64,000 bases of DNA from NCBI RefSeq assembly GCF_025562755.1, contig NZ_CP103300.1, positions 3,907,001 to 3,971,000 on the forward strand, given 5' to 3'. The position numbers and the translations under genes are program-made. The notes beneath the pieces were generated by a model. It was not told the origin of the DNA and did not search any database. It was given only the letters and a program-made list of their open reading frames with translations. This stretch comes from Endozoicomonas euniceicola. GTDB taxonomy: Bacteria > Pseudomonadota > Gammaproteobacteria > Pseudomonadales > Endozoicomonadaceae. The first letter of the stretch is position 1, and every line of letters starts with the position of its first letter. Below are positions 26,600 through 34,739 of this stretch, piece after piece.

Positions 26600-26805
26600 T
26601 TCAGCACTTTGAAGACTATCTACCGTAATGGTCCGGATCACTGCATTGTCCCGATGGAACTCCGGGCAGTAATTATCGAGGGATACTGGACGCCAAGAGC
26701 TGCGAAGCAAGCCGTCTGGGCCGTCTGGATTGTCACTGCCAGCCAGCCGGTGATTCTGAAGTTAATTAATATTAACCCATCTCAGGCTGACACAATCATT
26801 CCTGG
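26600..26805. other. Intergenic region without recognisable feature
   Basis: About 200 bases after the orphan gene. A 66-codon open frame is present, but nothing in its composition or context supports it. No T-rich hairpin was found that would end the upstream transcript. Confidence 0.4.
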
Positions 26806-27110
26806 TTAATCCGGTTGGTTGCGTCCGTAAAAAGCTCTGATAAATAGACGAGCCATCTCATCGTAGTCATAACCACCTGTTGGTCCCCCCCGTACAAGGT
26901 GATTGCATAATTGGGGGGATAGCCCCTCCTCCAGGGATTCATAAAGTTCCTCTAATTCGTGATGGTCATAGCTTAATAAATCTTCCCATTTTTTGGAAAA
27001 AAAAGTGTGCCAAAGATAGTATCATCCTGATCTATGTTCGGAGGAAATAAAACACTATAAGAAAAACTTATTCCATTTTCTAATGTTCCTATAACTCGAT
27101 GCTGCAGTTT
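26806..27110 (-). pseudogene. Decayed fragment of an unknown gene, frameshifted
   Basis: Read on the minus strand, two frames join into one continuous protein-like sequence: an upstream part with SYSVLFPPNIDQDDTIFG, then after a run of eight T a downstream part with WEDLLSYDHHELEELYESL and GGYDYDEMARLFIRAFYG, ending at the stop at 26806-26808. The shift falls in the homopolymer, and there is no start codon in reach. It is probably the C-terminal end of a gene whose 5' part was lost when mobile elements arrived on the right. The family is not recognised. Confidence 0.4.
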
Positions 27111-27143
27111 TTACTTAAACAACACGCTCCATGCGCCCCAATG

Positions 27144-27551
27144 CTAAGCTGCGTCCAACAATTCAAATTTCTGAGCATGAGCTTTCAATGTGTCCGTTGC
27201 TTCCTGTCTTCCCAGGTCTCTACCAGCCATATGTCTACTCGACTCTCGTTTAGGCAGAGTGTCTTCCAACGCTAATGTAAGAGCCTGTAGCTCATTGTCC
27301 GGATCATCCGACTCCACCACCGCTTTTACCGTGTTAAGCAATGCTTCTGCGTTGAGGCGCTCGATCAGACAACCAACGGGCATCCCGGGCTGTTTGTTTT
27401 TTAGCAGGACGAATTGCTCAGGGTGCAGCAATAGCATATGTTCGCACAGCAGACTCAGAATCACGCCACGCTGCGATCCATCAGCACCTTGCTGCTTGCT
27501 CAATCTGTTCCAGCCGCAGTGGGCTTTCCAGTCCTGAATAAAAACCTCGAC
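27144..27551 (-). pseudogene. C-terminal fragment of a DDE transposase, truncated by the IS66-type element
   Basis: The frame enters from the IS66-type end at 27551/27552 and ends at 27144. Near its start, EVFIQDWKAHCGWNRLSKQQ and later LLLHPEQ resemble the C-terminal end of a family of IS4-like transposases. About 135 residues remain and the catalytic part is gone. The fragment is joined directly to the left inverted repeat of the neighbouring element, so that insertion or a later deletion removed the 5' part. Confidence 0.55.
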
Positions 27552-29350
27552 GTAACTTTTCTACAAACCGCTTCAAAATTAGCAATTAAGACACCGCTTT
27601 TCCCTATTGTTGCCTCCAATTGTTATACCTTTGGCGGATCATGATTGCGCATTTCACAAAGCCGCTCCTCACTCATTAACCAGGGCAGATAAGGAGTGAG
27701 ATCATTAGGTGGCTTCCTGCCATTTATGGCACAAGCCTCAAGATAGGCACCCAGCCAGATTTTTGGATTAATATCCCAAAGCTTTAGCGTCATAAAAACG
27801 CTGAATAGAAAAGCGGCTATATCAGCACTCCATACGCTGCCAGAGCCGTAGTAATTCTTCCTGCCAACGACACCTGTGCGCAGTGCTTGCTCTGCAGCGT
27901 TGTTATCCATGGGGATACCGGGATCAGTGACAAAGCGGGTCAATCCTTCCCAGTGATTCTGTAGACTTTCGAGCACTTTTTTCGCTCTGACTCGCAGTTT
28001 AGGACGATTAAGTTCCTGAACCCTCTGGATTGCCATCTGCTCTACCTGATGTTCAAGCCGTAACTGCTGTGTTGCTAGCTGCTCTGGTTCATCAAGCACT
28101 TCAAGTCGCTGACTATTAAGATGATATAAACGACCAATCCTGTTCACCCAGGTGGCGCTCCATTTCTCCAACTCCGGATCACCTCGTTGAGCGTCAATAA
28201 AATCCCGCCTGACGTGAGCCCAGCAGAAAGCTAAATTAATAGACACCGCATCATTCGCAAGCTTTTTGTACGCTGAGTATCGGTCACACACCAGCGTTCC
28301 AGCCCCGTCACCAATGATCGACTCTGGTACGACAGCCGCACGGGTGTCAGCAATGCTGAAATAAACCGCCTGATCACAGAGAAATACCCAAAGCCAATGT
28401 TTGTGAGAACCTGTGGTCTCATGTGCCCAGCTGATCCACCGGGTTTCATCAGCATGCCACTGATCGCTACTGGCGACGAATTCCCGAGTAGCTTCGGCAA
28501 CCGGCTCAAAAAAGGGCGTTATAGCTTCCAGGCCAAAGGAGATGGTCGCCTGCGACAGTTCCAGTCCCTGAGTCTTATAAGACTCAAGTTGCCTGTTTAT
28601 GGGGATGCCGTATGCGTACTTATTCAGCAACAGCTCCACCCAGACAGAAATACCAAGCTTTCCTTTGTTGATGAGTCTTGGTGGAGGTGGTGGAGTAGTA
28701 ATATTGGGCGTTTCAGGGCACTGGCAAGTTTTTTGGTAATGCCTTCGGTGATAACGACGAACGTGAGCCTTAACTTCAACTTCAATTACGTCGCAGCTGT
28801 CGTCATTGAAAAAAGACTTGAATGGCCGGTGACAGACTGTACAACACTGTTTGTCCACTGGTAAGTCTACAGACTCATGAACCACTGGCAGGTTGTTGTG
28901 AAGATGGCGACCAGAGCCGGGGACTCCGGGCTGGTGACCTCGTTTTCGATTTGAAGGTGGCCGGGTAGTATTGCCACTTTTCTTTGAAGAAGAACTGGTC
29001 TTCTCTGATTTACGACCGAAAAGCAAGTGCTTCATGTGTGCCAGTTCTGATTTCAGATCAGCGACCTGGGTGTTCAACCCAGCCATTTCGGCTTTATGCT
29101 GAGCGATAAGAGAGGCATTTTTAGCCAATACTTTTTTCTCTCGGCCACAGGCCGCCTTCCACATGGCATGCCAGAGGTTGGCCTGCTGTTTTAGCTGGAT
29201 GTGTTCCTGCTTGGTGAGGATGACCTGCGAGGTAGCAAAGGGGGCAGGCAGTAATGCAGGTGTTGTGCCTGATCCTGAAACATGAGCATTTTGCATACTC
29301 TAAAAGTAGACGACTTTGAGCTTATGTTTAGTGGTTTGTAGAAAAGTTAC
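27552..29350 (-). mobile_element. IS66-type insertion sequence with a single transposase gene
   Basis: 1799 bp bounded by perfect 18-bp inverted repeats GTAACTTTTCTACAAACC (27552-27569 and, reversed, 29333-29350). It carries only the large transposase and lacks the tnpA/tnpB helper genes of classical IS66. The flanking 8-mers (acctcgac, ctgtcttg) do not match, and different broken genes lie on the two sides (a transposase tail to the left, tnpB to the right). The element was therefore involved in a deletion or recombination after insertion. Confidence 0.85.
27623..29296 (-). CDS. IS66-family transposase (TnpC-type)
   Basis: 557 residues. An N-terminal coiled-coil (about 35-95) leads into the hallmark LLFGRKSEK motif, then a basic linker and a zinc-binding region with CCTVCHRPF. 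The DDE core follows: SSDQWHADETRW, DRYSAYKKLA with FCWAHVRRDF, and NNAAEQALR with GRKNYYGSGS near 460-480, all typical of IS66 transposases. The frame is intact. The start at 29296 lies 54 bp from the right inverted repeat. Confidence 0.92.
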   Translation of the reverse strand: MQNAHVSGSGTTPALLPAPFATSQVILTKQEHIQLKQQANLWHAMWKAACGREKKVLAKNASLIAQHKAEMAGLNTQVADLKSELAHMKHLLFGRKSEKTSSSSKKSGNTTRPPSNRKRGHQPGVPGSGRHLHNNLPVVHESVDLPVDKQCCTVCHRPFKSFFNDDSCDVIEVEVKAHVRRYHRRHYQKTCQCPETPNITTPPPPPRLINKGKLGISVWVELLLNKYAYGIPINRQLESYKTQGLELSQATISFGLEAITPFFEPVAEATREFVASSDQWHADETRWISWAHETTGSHKHWLWVFLCDQAVYFSIADTRAAVVPESIIGDGAGTLVCDRYSAYKKLANDAVSINLAFCWAHVRRDFIDAQRGDPELEKWSATWVNRIGRLYHLNSQRLEVLDEPEQLATQQLRLEHQVEQMAIQRVQELNRPKLRVRAKKVLESLQNHWEGLTRFVTDPGIPMDNNAAEQALRTGVVGRKNYYGSGSVWSADIAAFLFSVFMTLKLWDINPKIWLGAYLEACAINGRKPPNDLTPYLPWLMSEERLCEMRNHDPPKV

Positions 29351-29915
29351 CTGTCTTGTTACCTTCACTGTCAATGAGAAAATGCGTCAACCCGACATCA
29401 AGCCCAATTGTGGCTTCAGGCTCAATGGTTGATGGAGCCGGGTCAACAGCTCCATCATCGACCAGTACACTTTCAAAGTATTTTCCGGACGGTGATCGCT
29501 TGACCGTGACAGTTTTTACCGTTCCAGAAAAAGGACGATGTAACTTTGCCTTTATTCCTTTGAGTTTTGGCAGGTTGATGACCGCTTTTTTCAAAATCAA
29601 CCGTCACATGCTGGGGGCACTGAAAAGACTGCCAGCCAGAATATTTTGACTTGAATTTCGGGAACCCGGCTCGACCCTGAAAGAAATTGAAAAATGCCGC
29701 ATCCAGATTAGCAAGAGAAGCCAGAAGACTTTGGCTGTTGACTTCAGTCAACCACTCTTTATCGTCTTTTTTGCTGGCAACCAGACGATCCTGAAGTCGC
29801 CTCCTTGTCAGACTCTTTCCGGTTTCTTTGTAATGTTTGTCCTTTTCAGACAACGCCCAGTTATAGACATGACGAGAGCAACCAAAGTGCTTTGCAATAA
29901 GCACCTTCTGTTCAA

Positions 29916-31614
29916 CCTAAATTCAGCGGTTAACCCCTGAGCTAAACTCTAACCCTCAACAATATTGAGGGCTCGAAGATGGTTCGACCACCAAAACCCA
30001 CTCCCCCAAAGGGTGAGTTGTCTGAAATGGAAAAAGATCCCTTATCCGTCAAACTCGAAGTCGATTCTTTCGACGGTAAAATTCATGTCGAGTGGGAGCC
30101 TGAAGCATCGGTCACCCCAATGGGACAGCTTCCTTTTTTTATACAGTTTTTAAAAACAGGTCACCGATTTGAACCCTGGATTAACGATTGCCCACTAACT
30201 TATAAAAGCCCAAACGCCCCTCAAAAAGTGGATGTGATTGGCTCATTAATGCTTTCCATTCTTTCAGGACATAAACGCTATGCGCATATCGGAACAATTA
30301 TTGGTGATAAAGTAAACGCTCAGTTGCTCGGGATGAAAAAAATTGTCAGCGATGATTCTGCCAGGCGTGGTTTAAAGAAGATTGACGAAGATGAAGGCGT
30401 TGAATGGATGCAAAAACACCTCCATCTCTGTTTTGATCCGTTATTAACCATTCCATGGATTATGGATGTTGATGTTACCGTGAAAACCATTTATGGGCAT
30501 CAGGAAGGAGCGGTTAATGGCTATAACCCACATAAGAAAGGGAGACCCTCTCATACTTACCACTCATATATGATGGCTAATCTTAAATTAATACTGGAGG
30601 TTGAAGTCAGACCCGGAAATCAAAGTCAAAGTAAATACTCTTTACCCGGTTTAATGGAGCTATTAAATCGACTTCCAAAACGCTGCTGACCTGAATTTGT
30701 TCGTGGTGATTGTGATTGGGGAAGTGACCGGGTAATGAGCGAATTGGAAGATGCTGGTTGTCATTATCTTTTTAAAATGAAGAAGCACGACAACGTTAAG
30801 AAAGCCATAGGGAATGCACACTGTAGCGGAGGATGGGTAAAATACGACAACCATTGGGAGGGAAAAGAATCCGTAATTAAACTGTCAGGTTGGAAAAAAG
30901 AAAGACGCATAATTATTGTTCGAAGACGGCGTCCTGAAAATGAAATACCGATGTTGGAAAAAGGAATAAAAGAACGTCAACAAACGTTAGCATTAATAGA
31001 AGAGCCAGAAAATATAAAAGCTTACGAGTATTCGGTTCTGGTCACATCTCTTGATAATGATATAGTCTCGATCATTAATCATTATCGCAATAGGGCTGAC
31101 TGTGAAAATAACTTTGATGAAATCAAAAACCAATGGGGCTGGGGCGGTTATGTAACAAAAGATATGGCAAGATGTCGAATGCTGGCCCGAATGGTTGCCT
31201 TGGTTTACAACTGGTGGACGCTATACGTTCGATTGAGTAATCCGGACTCCCATAAAGAATCAATTACCAGCCGTCCCTTATTAATGAGTTCAATTGGCAA
31301 GCTGACCCACTCTGGCAACCAAAAGAAAATAAAGCTGACAAGCCAGCATCGATGGATGTATAAAATTGCGAAATTACAAAGTGAACTGTGTGATTTTTTT
31401 GATTCAATCAAAAGTATCGCACCGCAGTTGAATCCAATTAACGCATGGTGTCGTATTTTAACGAAAGCGGTCTCAAAATTTTTGAAAAAAGGGCAGGTTA
31501 TTACGATGCAACCATTAATTCGATCGGGCTAATGACTTAAAAAAACGCTGCTCAGAACCGTGAGAAGCTATTCCTAATGGCATGGCTCAGTGGCGTTCAA
31601 CTGCTGAATTTAGG
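29916..31614 (+). mobile_element. IS1380-type insertion sequence inside tnpB
   Basis: 1699 bp. The terminal inverted repeats start CCTAAATTCAGC (29916 onward; reversed, ending at 31614), and the 5-bp direct repeat ttcaa flanks both ends (29911-29915, 31615-31619). Joining the flanks with one ttcaa restores an uninterrupted tnpB N-terminus, which confirms the boundaries. CC ends and a short target duplication fit the IS1380 family; the assignment rests on these and on the transposase and is not certain. Confidence 0.85.
29979..31532 (+). pseudogene. IS1380-like DDE transposase interrupted by an in-frame stop
   Basis: Two open segments (29979-30689 and 30735-31532) lie in the same frame and join through one TGA at 30687-30689, giving about 517 codons. 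PWIMDVDVTVKTIYGHQEGA holds the first catalytic Asp; FVRGDCDWGSDRV, just after the stop, holds the second; YRNRADCENNFDEIKNQW holds the Glu. The TGA could come from a single C-to-T change of an Arg codon. A nonsense mutation is the simplest reading; recoding is unlikely. Confidence 0.75.
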
Positions 31615-31659
31615 TTCAACGTTGGGATAGATTCTGTACTTGAATGCTCTCATAGCGAC

Positions 31660-31805
31660 CTATGATAGCACTTACAGGCAGTCTTTCAGACTGCTTGCTA
31701 TCCATCTCCATCCAAACGGCAAAGCTGCGCAATGCCGCTATGGATGGAGAATTCCGCAAGGTCTGTTAAACCCCTTATGAGCTGTGAGACTGGTCTATAT
31801 CTTCA
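31660..31805. other. Left-end region of the tnpB element with hairpins
   Basis: Upstream of the tnpB start lie two clear hairpins: GCAGTC-TTTCA-GACTGC, and a longer one with arms CTCCATCC and GGATGGAG around AATGCCGC. IS200/IS605 elements use subterminal hairpins for recognition by TnpA, so this may be the element's left end. No tnpA gene was seen. Confidence 0.4.
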
Positions 31806-31810
31806 GCAAC

Positions 31811-31843
31811 AAAAAAAGCCACCCTGACGAACCAGGATGGCTT
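31811..31843 (-). terminator. Rho-independent terminator of the tRNA operon
   Basis: On the minus strand AGCCATCCTG and CAGGGTGGCT form a strong stem with a short loop, followed by seven T. It lies just after the last tRNA-Lys. Confidence 0.85.
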
Positions 31844-31849
31844 GAAAAG

Positions 31850-31925
31850 TGGTGGGTCGTGTAGGATTCGAACCTACGACCAATTGGTTAAAAGCCAACT
31901 GCTCTACCAACTGAGCTAACGACCC
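31850..31925 (-). tRNA. tRNA-Lys (TTT), promoter-distal copy
   Basis: 76 bases with encoded CCA. Acceptor GGGTCGT/ACGACCC, anticodon arm TTGGCTTTTAACCAA with TTT at the centre, T-arm GTAGGTTCGAATCCTAC. It is the last gene of the seven-tRNA operon. Confidence 0.97.
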
Positions 31926-32006
31926 ACAAGTTATCAGTCACGCAGACTGTTAACTTCAAATTGTTCTTTATCTCTCTCTGAGAAATAAAGTTTATGTATA
32001 AAAAAA

Positions 32007-32082
32007 TGGTGGGTCGTGTAGGATTCGAACCTACGACCAATTGGTTAAAAGCCAACTGCTCTACCAACTGAGCTAACGACCC
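32007..32082 (-). tRNA. tRNA-Lys (TTT)
   Basis: Identical in the mature region to the other three tRNA-Lys copies in this operon, with encoded CCA. An 81-base spacer separates it from the next copy. Confidence 0.97.
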
Positions 32083-32120
32083 ACAAATAACCAGCCACGC
32101 AAGCTGATCATTTAAAAAAA

Positions 32121-32196
32121 TGGCTCCCCGAGCTGGACTCGAACCAGCGACCAATAGATTAACAGTCTACTGCTCTACCAACTGAGCTATCGGGGA
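32121..32196 (-). tRNA. tRNA-Asn (GTT)
   Basis: 76 bases with encoded CCA. Acceptor TCCCCGA/TCGGGGA, anticodon arm AGACTGTTAATCT with GTT, T-arm GCTGGTTCGAGTCCAGC. It is the third Asn copy from the promoter. Confidence 0.97.
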
Positions 32197-32242
32197 ACAA
32201 TCCTGATCCTCAAAAGCCTGCGGGAAGCTTTCAAAGAAAATA

Positions 32243-32318
32243 TGGTGGGTCGTGTAGGATTCGAACCTACGACCAATTGGTTAAAAGCCAACTGCTCTAC
32301 CAACTGAGCTAACGACCC
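32243..32318 (-). tRNA. tRNA-Lys (TTT)
   Basis: Same mature sequence as the other Lys copies, with CCA encoded. The spacer on its left (acaaacaaccagctacacaagctgatcatt in part) is nearly the same as the one beside the copy at 32007, evidence for duplication of a Lys-Asn pair. Confidence 0.97.
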
Positions 32319-32355
32319 ACAAACAACCAGCTACACAAGCTGATCATTCAAAAAA

Positions 32356-32431
32356 TGGCTCCCCGAGCTGGACTCGAACCAGCGACCAATAGATTAACAG
32401 TCTACTGCTCTACCAACTGAGCTATCGGGGA
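32356..32431 (-). tRNA. tRNA-Asn (GTT)
   Basis: Identical in the mature region to the other two Asn copies, with CCA encoded and the same short spacer to the Lys copy on its left. Confidence 0.97.
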
Positions 32432-32472
32432 ACAAAGCCAGATAATATAACACATAAACGCAAAGAAGTAAG

Positions 32473-32548
32473 TGGTGGGTCGTGTAGGATTCGAACCTAC
32501 GACCAATTGGTTAAAAGCCAACTGCTCTACCAACTGAGCTAACGACCC
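32473..32548 (-). tRNA. tRNA-Lys (TTT), nearest the promoter
   Basis: Same mature sequence as the other Lys copies. The spacers on both sides differ from those of the inner pairs. Confidence 0.97.
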
Positions 32549-32621
32549 ATGCCGCTTATCAGATACGCAACCTGACAAACCCCGCCAAACCTTAACCGGT
32601 TAAAATCTAACCCGCAAGTAG

Positions 32622-32697
32622 TGGCTCCCCGAGCTGGACTCGAACCAGCGACCAATAGATTAACAGTCTACTGCTCTACCAACTGAGCTATCGGGGA
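32622..32697 (-). tRNA. tRNA-Asn (GTT), first gene of the operon
   Basis: Mature sequence identical to the other Asn copies. It is the first gene after the promoter, with a leader of about 35-40 bases. Confidence 0.97.
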
Positions 32698-32741
32698 ATC
32701 GCGTTTGGTGATGCGTTGTCGCCATCACCTGACGGCAGCGA

Positions 32742-32769
32742 ATATTAATGAGATTTCCGGCTGAGTCAA
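32742..32769 (-). promoter_or_regulatory. Promoter of the tRNA-Asn/Lys operon
   Basis: On the minus strand TTGACT (32764-32769) and TAATAT (32742-32747) are separated by 16 bases. A GC-rich discriminator (cgctgcc) follows the -10, as in stringently controlled stable-RNA promoters. It sits 44 bases before the first tRNA. Confidence 0.75.
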
Positions 32770-33066
32770 CCCTTTATCGGAAACAATGTGCAAAAAAAGC
32801 TCAAAAATTTTTTTTGAGATAACAAAGGGATATATCAGAACCCTGCACCACCAACCGGTAAGGTTTCCATACTCCGATGCCGCAGTCAGGCTCCAGAGTC
32901 AGCGTGACTGCTTTTAGGTTATTTTGTCCGTTTTGTTCACGCAGAGAGCTTTTCATTATTGCCCTGAATCAATGCCTTACTCATCAAACTCAACCACTAT
33001 GCCCGGCAATCATCCAAGGGCTTTGACAAACCTCCGTCATGACTCCTTGGGCAAAGGCCAGAAAGA
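32770..33066. promoter_or_regulatory. Intergenic region upstream of the citrate lyase operon
   Basis: About 300 bases. The left part is AT-rich (runs of A and T near 32790-32815) and may contribute an upstream element to the tRNA promoter. Near the cit operon a TTGACA (33023-33028) lies within a CCAAGG/CCTTGG dyad (33014-33050), a possible regulated promoter; no convincing -10 at the right spacing was found. Confidence 0.35.
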
Positions 33067-34275
33067 GTGAGTCAAATGCTGTTTGAACAGGATCGTATCG
33101 AAATCATTACTGCCCGGAAAAAAACACAGGTTGAGGAGTTCCTGAAGATCAGGGGGTTAACCCTTGAAGCGGATGTTGAACTGACCATTGGCCTGTTCCG
33201 TGGCAAAACCCTGATTGGAACCGGCTCCATCGCGGGCAATATAATAAAGTGTGTCGCAGTATCCTGTAAGGTGACGGGTGAGGGCATTGCTTTGAAACTG
33301 GTATCCGAACTGGTTAATCACGCTTACAGCATGGGCCGCAGAAAACTGTATGTTTATACCAAACCCCAATATCGCCCTATTTTCAGCGGTGCGGGTTTCT
33401 CAACTCTGGCGGAAGTTCCCGAAACCGTGACGTTACTGGAAAACAGCAGCAGTCGTCTGGCTACCTATATAAAGGAACTTGAGCAATACCGGAAAACGGG
33501 TGCCAATATCGCTGGTATCGTCATGAACGCCAACCCGTTTACACTGGGTCATCGCTACCTTGTGGAAAAAGCCTGTCAGGAAAACGACTGGGTTCACCTG
33601 TTTGTGGTAAAGGAAGATGCGTCAGAATTTGCTTACGATGTGAGACTGCGTTTAATACTTGACGGTCTTGAACATCTGGACAACGTTACCGTTCACGAAG
33701 GCAGCGATTACATTATTTCCAAAGCGACCTTCCCCACTTACTTTATTAAGGACAAACAGATCGTCGAGGACGCCCACGCCCGGCTGGACTTGACCCTGTT
33801 CAGAAACCACATTGCCCCGGCACTGGGCATCAACCGACGCTACGTAGGCAGTGAACCTTTCTGCACAGTCACCAGCCATTACAACCGCGTTATGAAAGAA
33901 GTGTTTGATGATAGCGCCATGCCCTGCCCGGTCATTGAAGTGAAGGAAGTTAGACGACACGAGCAGTCAGGGCATGCCGTCTCCGCCTCCAGGGTCAGGG
34001 AGCTGATCGGTTCAGGTGAGCTGGATAAACTGTCAGCATTGGTTCCGGCCTCCACCCTCAGTTACATCAACAAAGAGCACATCAACAAAGAGCACACTAA
34101 TAAAGGGCACACTAATAAAGGGCACACTAATAAAGGGCACACTAATAAAGGGCACACTAATAAAGGGCACACTAATAAAGGGCACACTAATAAAGGGCAC
34201 ACTAATAAAGGGCACACTAATAAAGGGCACACTAATAAAGAGTACCCGGCGAACCCGTTTTACACGATGAACTGA
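33067..34275 (+). CDS. citC: [Citrate (pro-3S)-lyase] ligase CitC with a repetitive C-terminal tail
   Basis: 402 residues. CitC acetylates the thiol of the citrate lyase acyl-carrier prosthetic group, using ATP and acetate, to activate the complex. An N-terminal GNAT-like region (about 10-130) is followed by a nucleotidyltransferase domain with the NANPFTLGHRYLVEKA motif near 155-170 and SASRVREL near 322. After residue about 333 the family normally ends; here twelve 5-residue units (INKEH twice, TNKGH nine times, TNKEY once) are added, encoded by a 15-bp tandem repeat. The GTG at 33067 or the ATG at 33076 could be the start. It is the first gene of citCDEFXG. Confidence 0.92.
   Translation: MSQMLFEQDRIEIITARKKTQVEEFLKIRGLTLEADVELTIGLFRGKTLIGTGSIAGNIIKCVAVSCKVTGEGIALKLVSELVNHAYSMGRRKLYVYTKPQYRPIFSGAGFSTLAEVPETVTLLENSSSRLATYIKELEQYRKTGANIAGIVMNANPFTLGHRYLVEKACQENDWVHLFVVKEDASEFAYDVRLRLILDGLEHLDNVTVHEGSDYIISKATFPTYFIKDKQIVEDAHARLDLTLFRNHIAPALGINRRYVGSEPFCTVTSHYNRVMKEVFDDSAMPCPVIEVKEVRRHEQSGHAVSASRVRELIGSGELDKLSALVPASTLSYINKEHINKEHTNKGHTNKGHTNKGHTNKGHTNKGHTNKGHTNKGHTNKGHTNKGHTNKEYPANPFYTMN
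34066..34245 (+). repeat. 15-bp tandem repeat (12 units) in the 3' end of citC
   Basis: Unit ACTAATAAAGGGCAC repeated nine times without change (34096-34230), preceded by two ATCAACAAAGAGCAC units and followed by one variant. The length is a multiple of three, so copy-number change keeps the frame. The exact identity of the units suggests recent slippage expansion. Confidence 0.95.
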
Positions 34276-34445
34276 AGACTGATTGTGTTCATTCTGATCA
34301 TAAGTTTTTTTTTGCCAGGCAGCACCAATGATGTGTATCAAAAAAGACCCGGCTTCATTTCAATAGGGTTGGCATTGATTTCATGAGTCCTGTACGGCAG
34401 GATGCACCTATTTTTTTGAAACCTATCATAGCAGGTTGTCACACA

Positions 34446-34739
34446 GTGAAAATTACAGAGTCTGCATTTGCAGGGTCACTGGAATCCAGTGACCTGCTGG
34501 TTCAAATTGAACCGAGTAGTGAGGGTGGTCTTTTTATAGACCTTGAGAGTTCTGTAGAGAAACAGTTTGGTCAGGCTATTCGCAAAACCGCACTGGACGC
34601 TCTGGAAAAAATGGGGGTCACGTCTGCCCGACTGACACTGCAGGACAAAGGCGCTCTTGATGGCGTTATACGAGCCCGTATTCAGGCAGCCGTGCTACGC
34701 TCCACCGGTGAAGAAACTATTGACTGGAGTCGTCTGTAA
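34446..34739 (+). CDS. citD: Citrate lyase acyl carrier protein (gamma subunit) CitD
   Basis: 97 residues from the GTG at 34446, matching the family length and its usual start (VKITESAFAGSLESSD). Other in-frame starts up to the ATG at 34383 would add 21 unmatched residues. CitD carries the phosphoribosyl-dephospho-CoA group on a Ser near residue 14 (LESSD). The family C-terminus, GALDGVIRARIQAAVLR, is present. The stop overlaps the ATG of citE, which indicates translational coupling. Confidence 0.92.
   Translation: MKITESAFAGSLESSDLLVQIEPSSEGGLFIDLESSVEKQFGQAIRKTALDALEKMGVTSARLTLQDKGALDGVIRARIQAAVLRSTGEETIDWSRL

Larger units (their letters stand above)
29351..31653 (-). pseudogene. tnpB: IS200/IS605-type tnpB, broken by IS1380-type insertion, frameshift and IS66 truncation
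   Basis: The N-terminus MRAFKYRIYPNVEQ begins at 31653 and reads towards 31615. It resumes at 29915 as QKVLIAKHFGCSRHVYNWAL after the IS1380-type element is skipped, with the 5-bp repeat ttcaa counted once. Motifs of the TnpB N-terminal half are clear (GFPKFKSKY, ATIGLDVGLTHFL with the first RuvC Asp). A frameshift lies in an A-run near 29600 (EKS...KKAVINLPKLKGIK). The gene stops at 29351, where the IS66-type end replaces the rest, so the remaining RuvC residues and zinc ribbon are missing and the nuclease cannot be functional. Confidence 0.85.

Noticed and set aside
34016..34341. Open frames in two other phases over the citC repeat (LIKGT and ISVPF repeats)
   Set aside because: By-products of a 15-bp repeat; the citC frame continues from a recognised domain.
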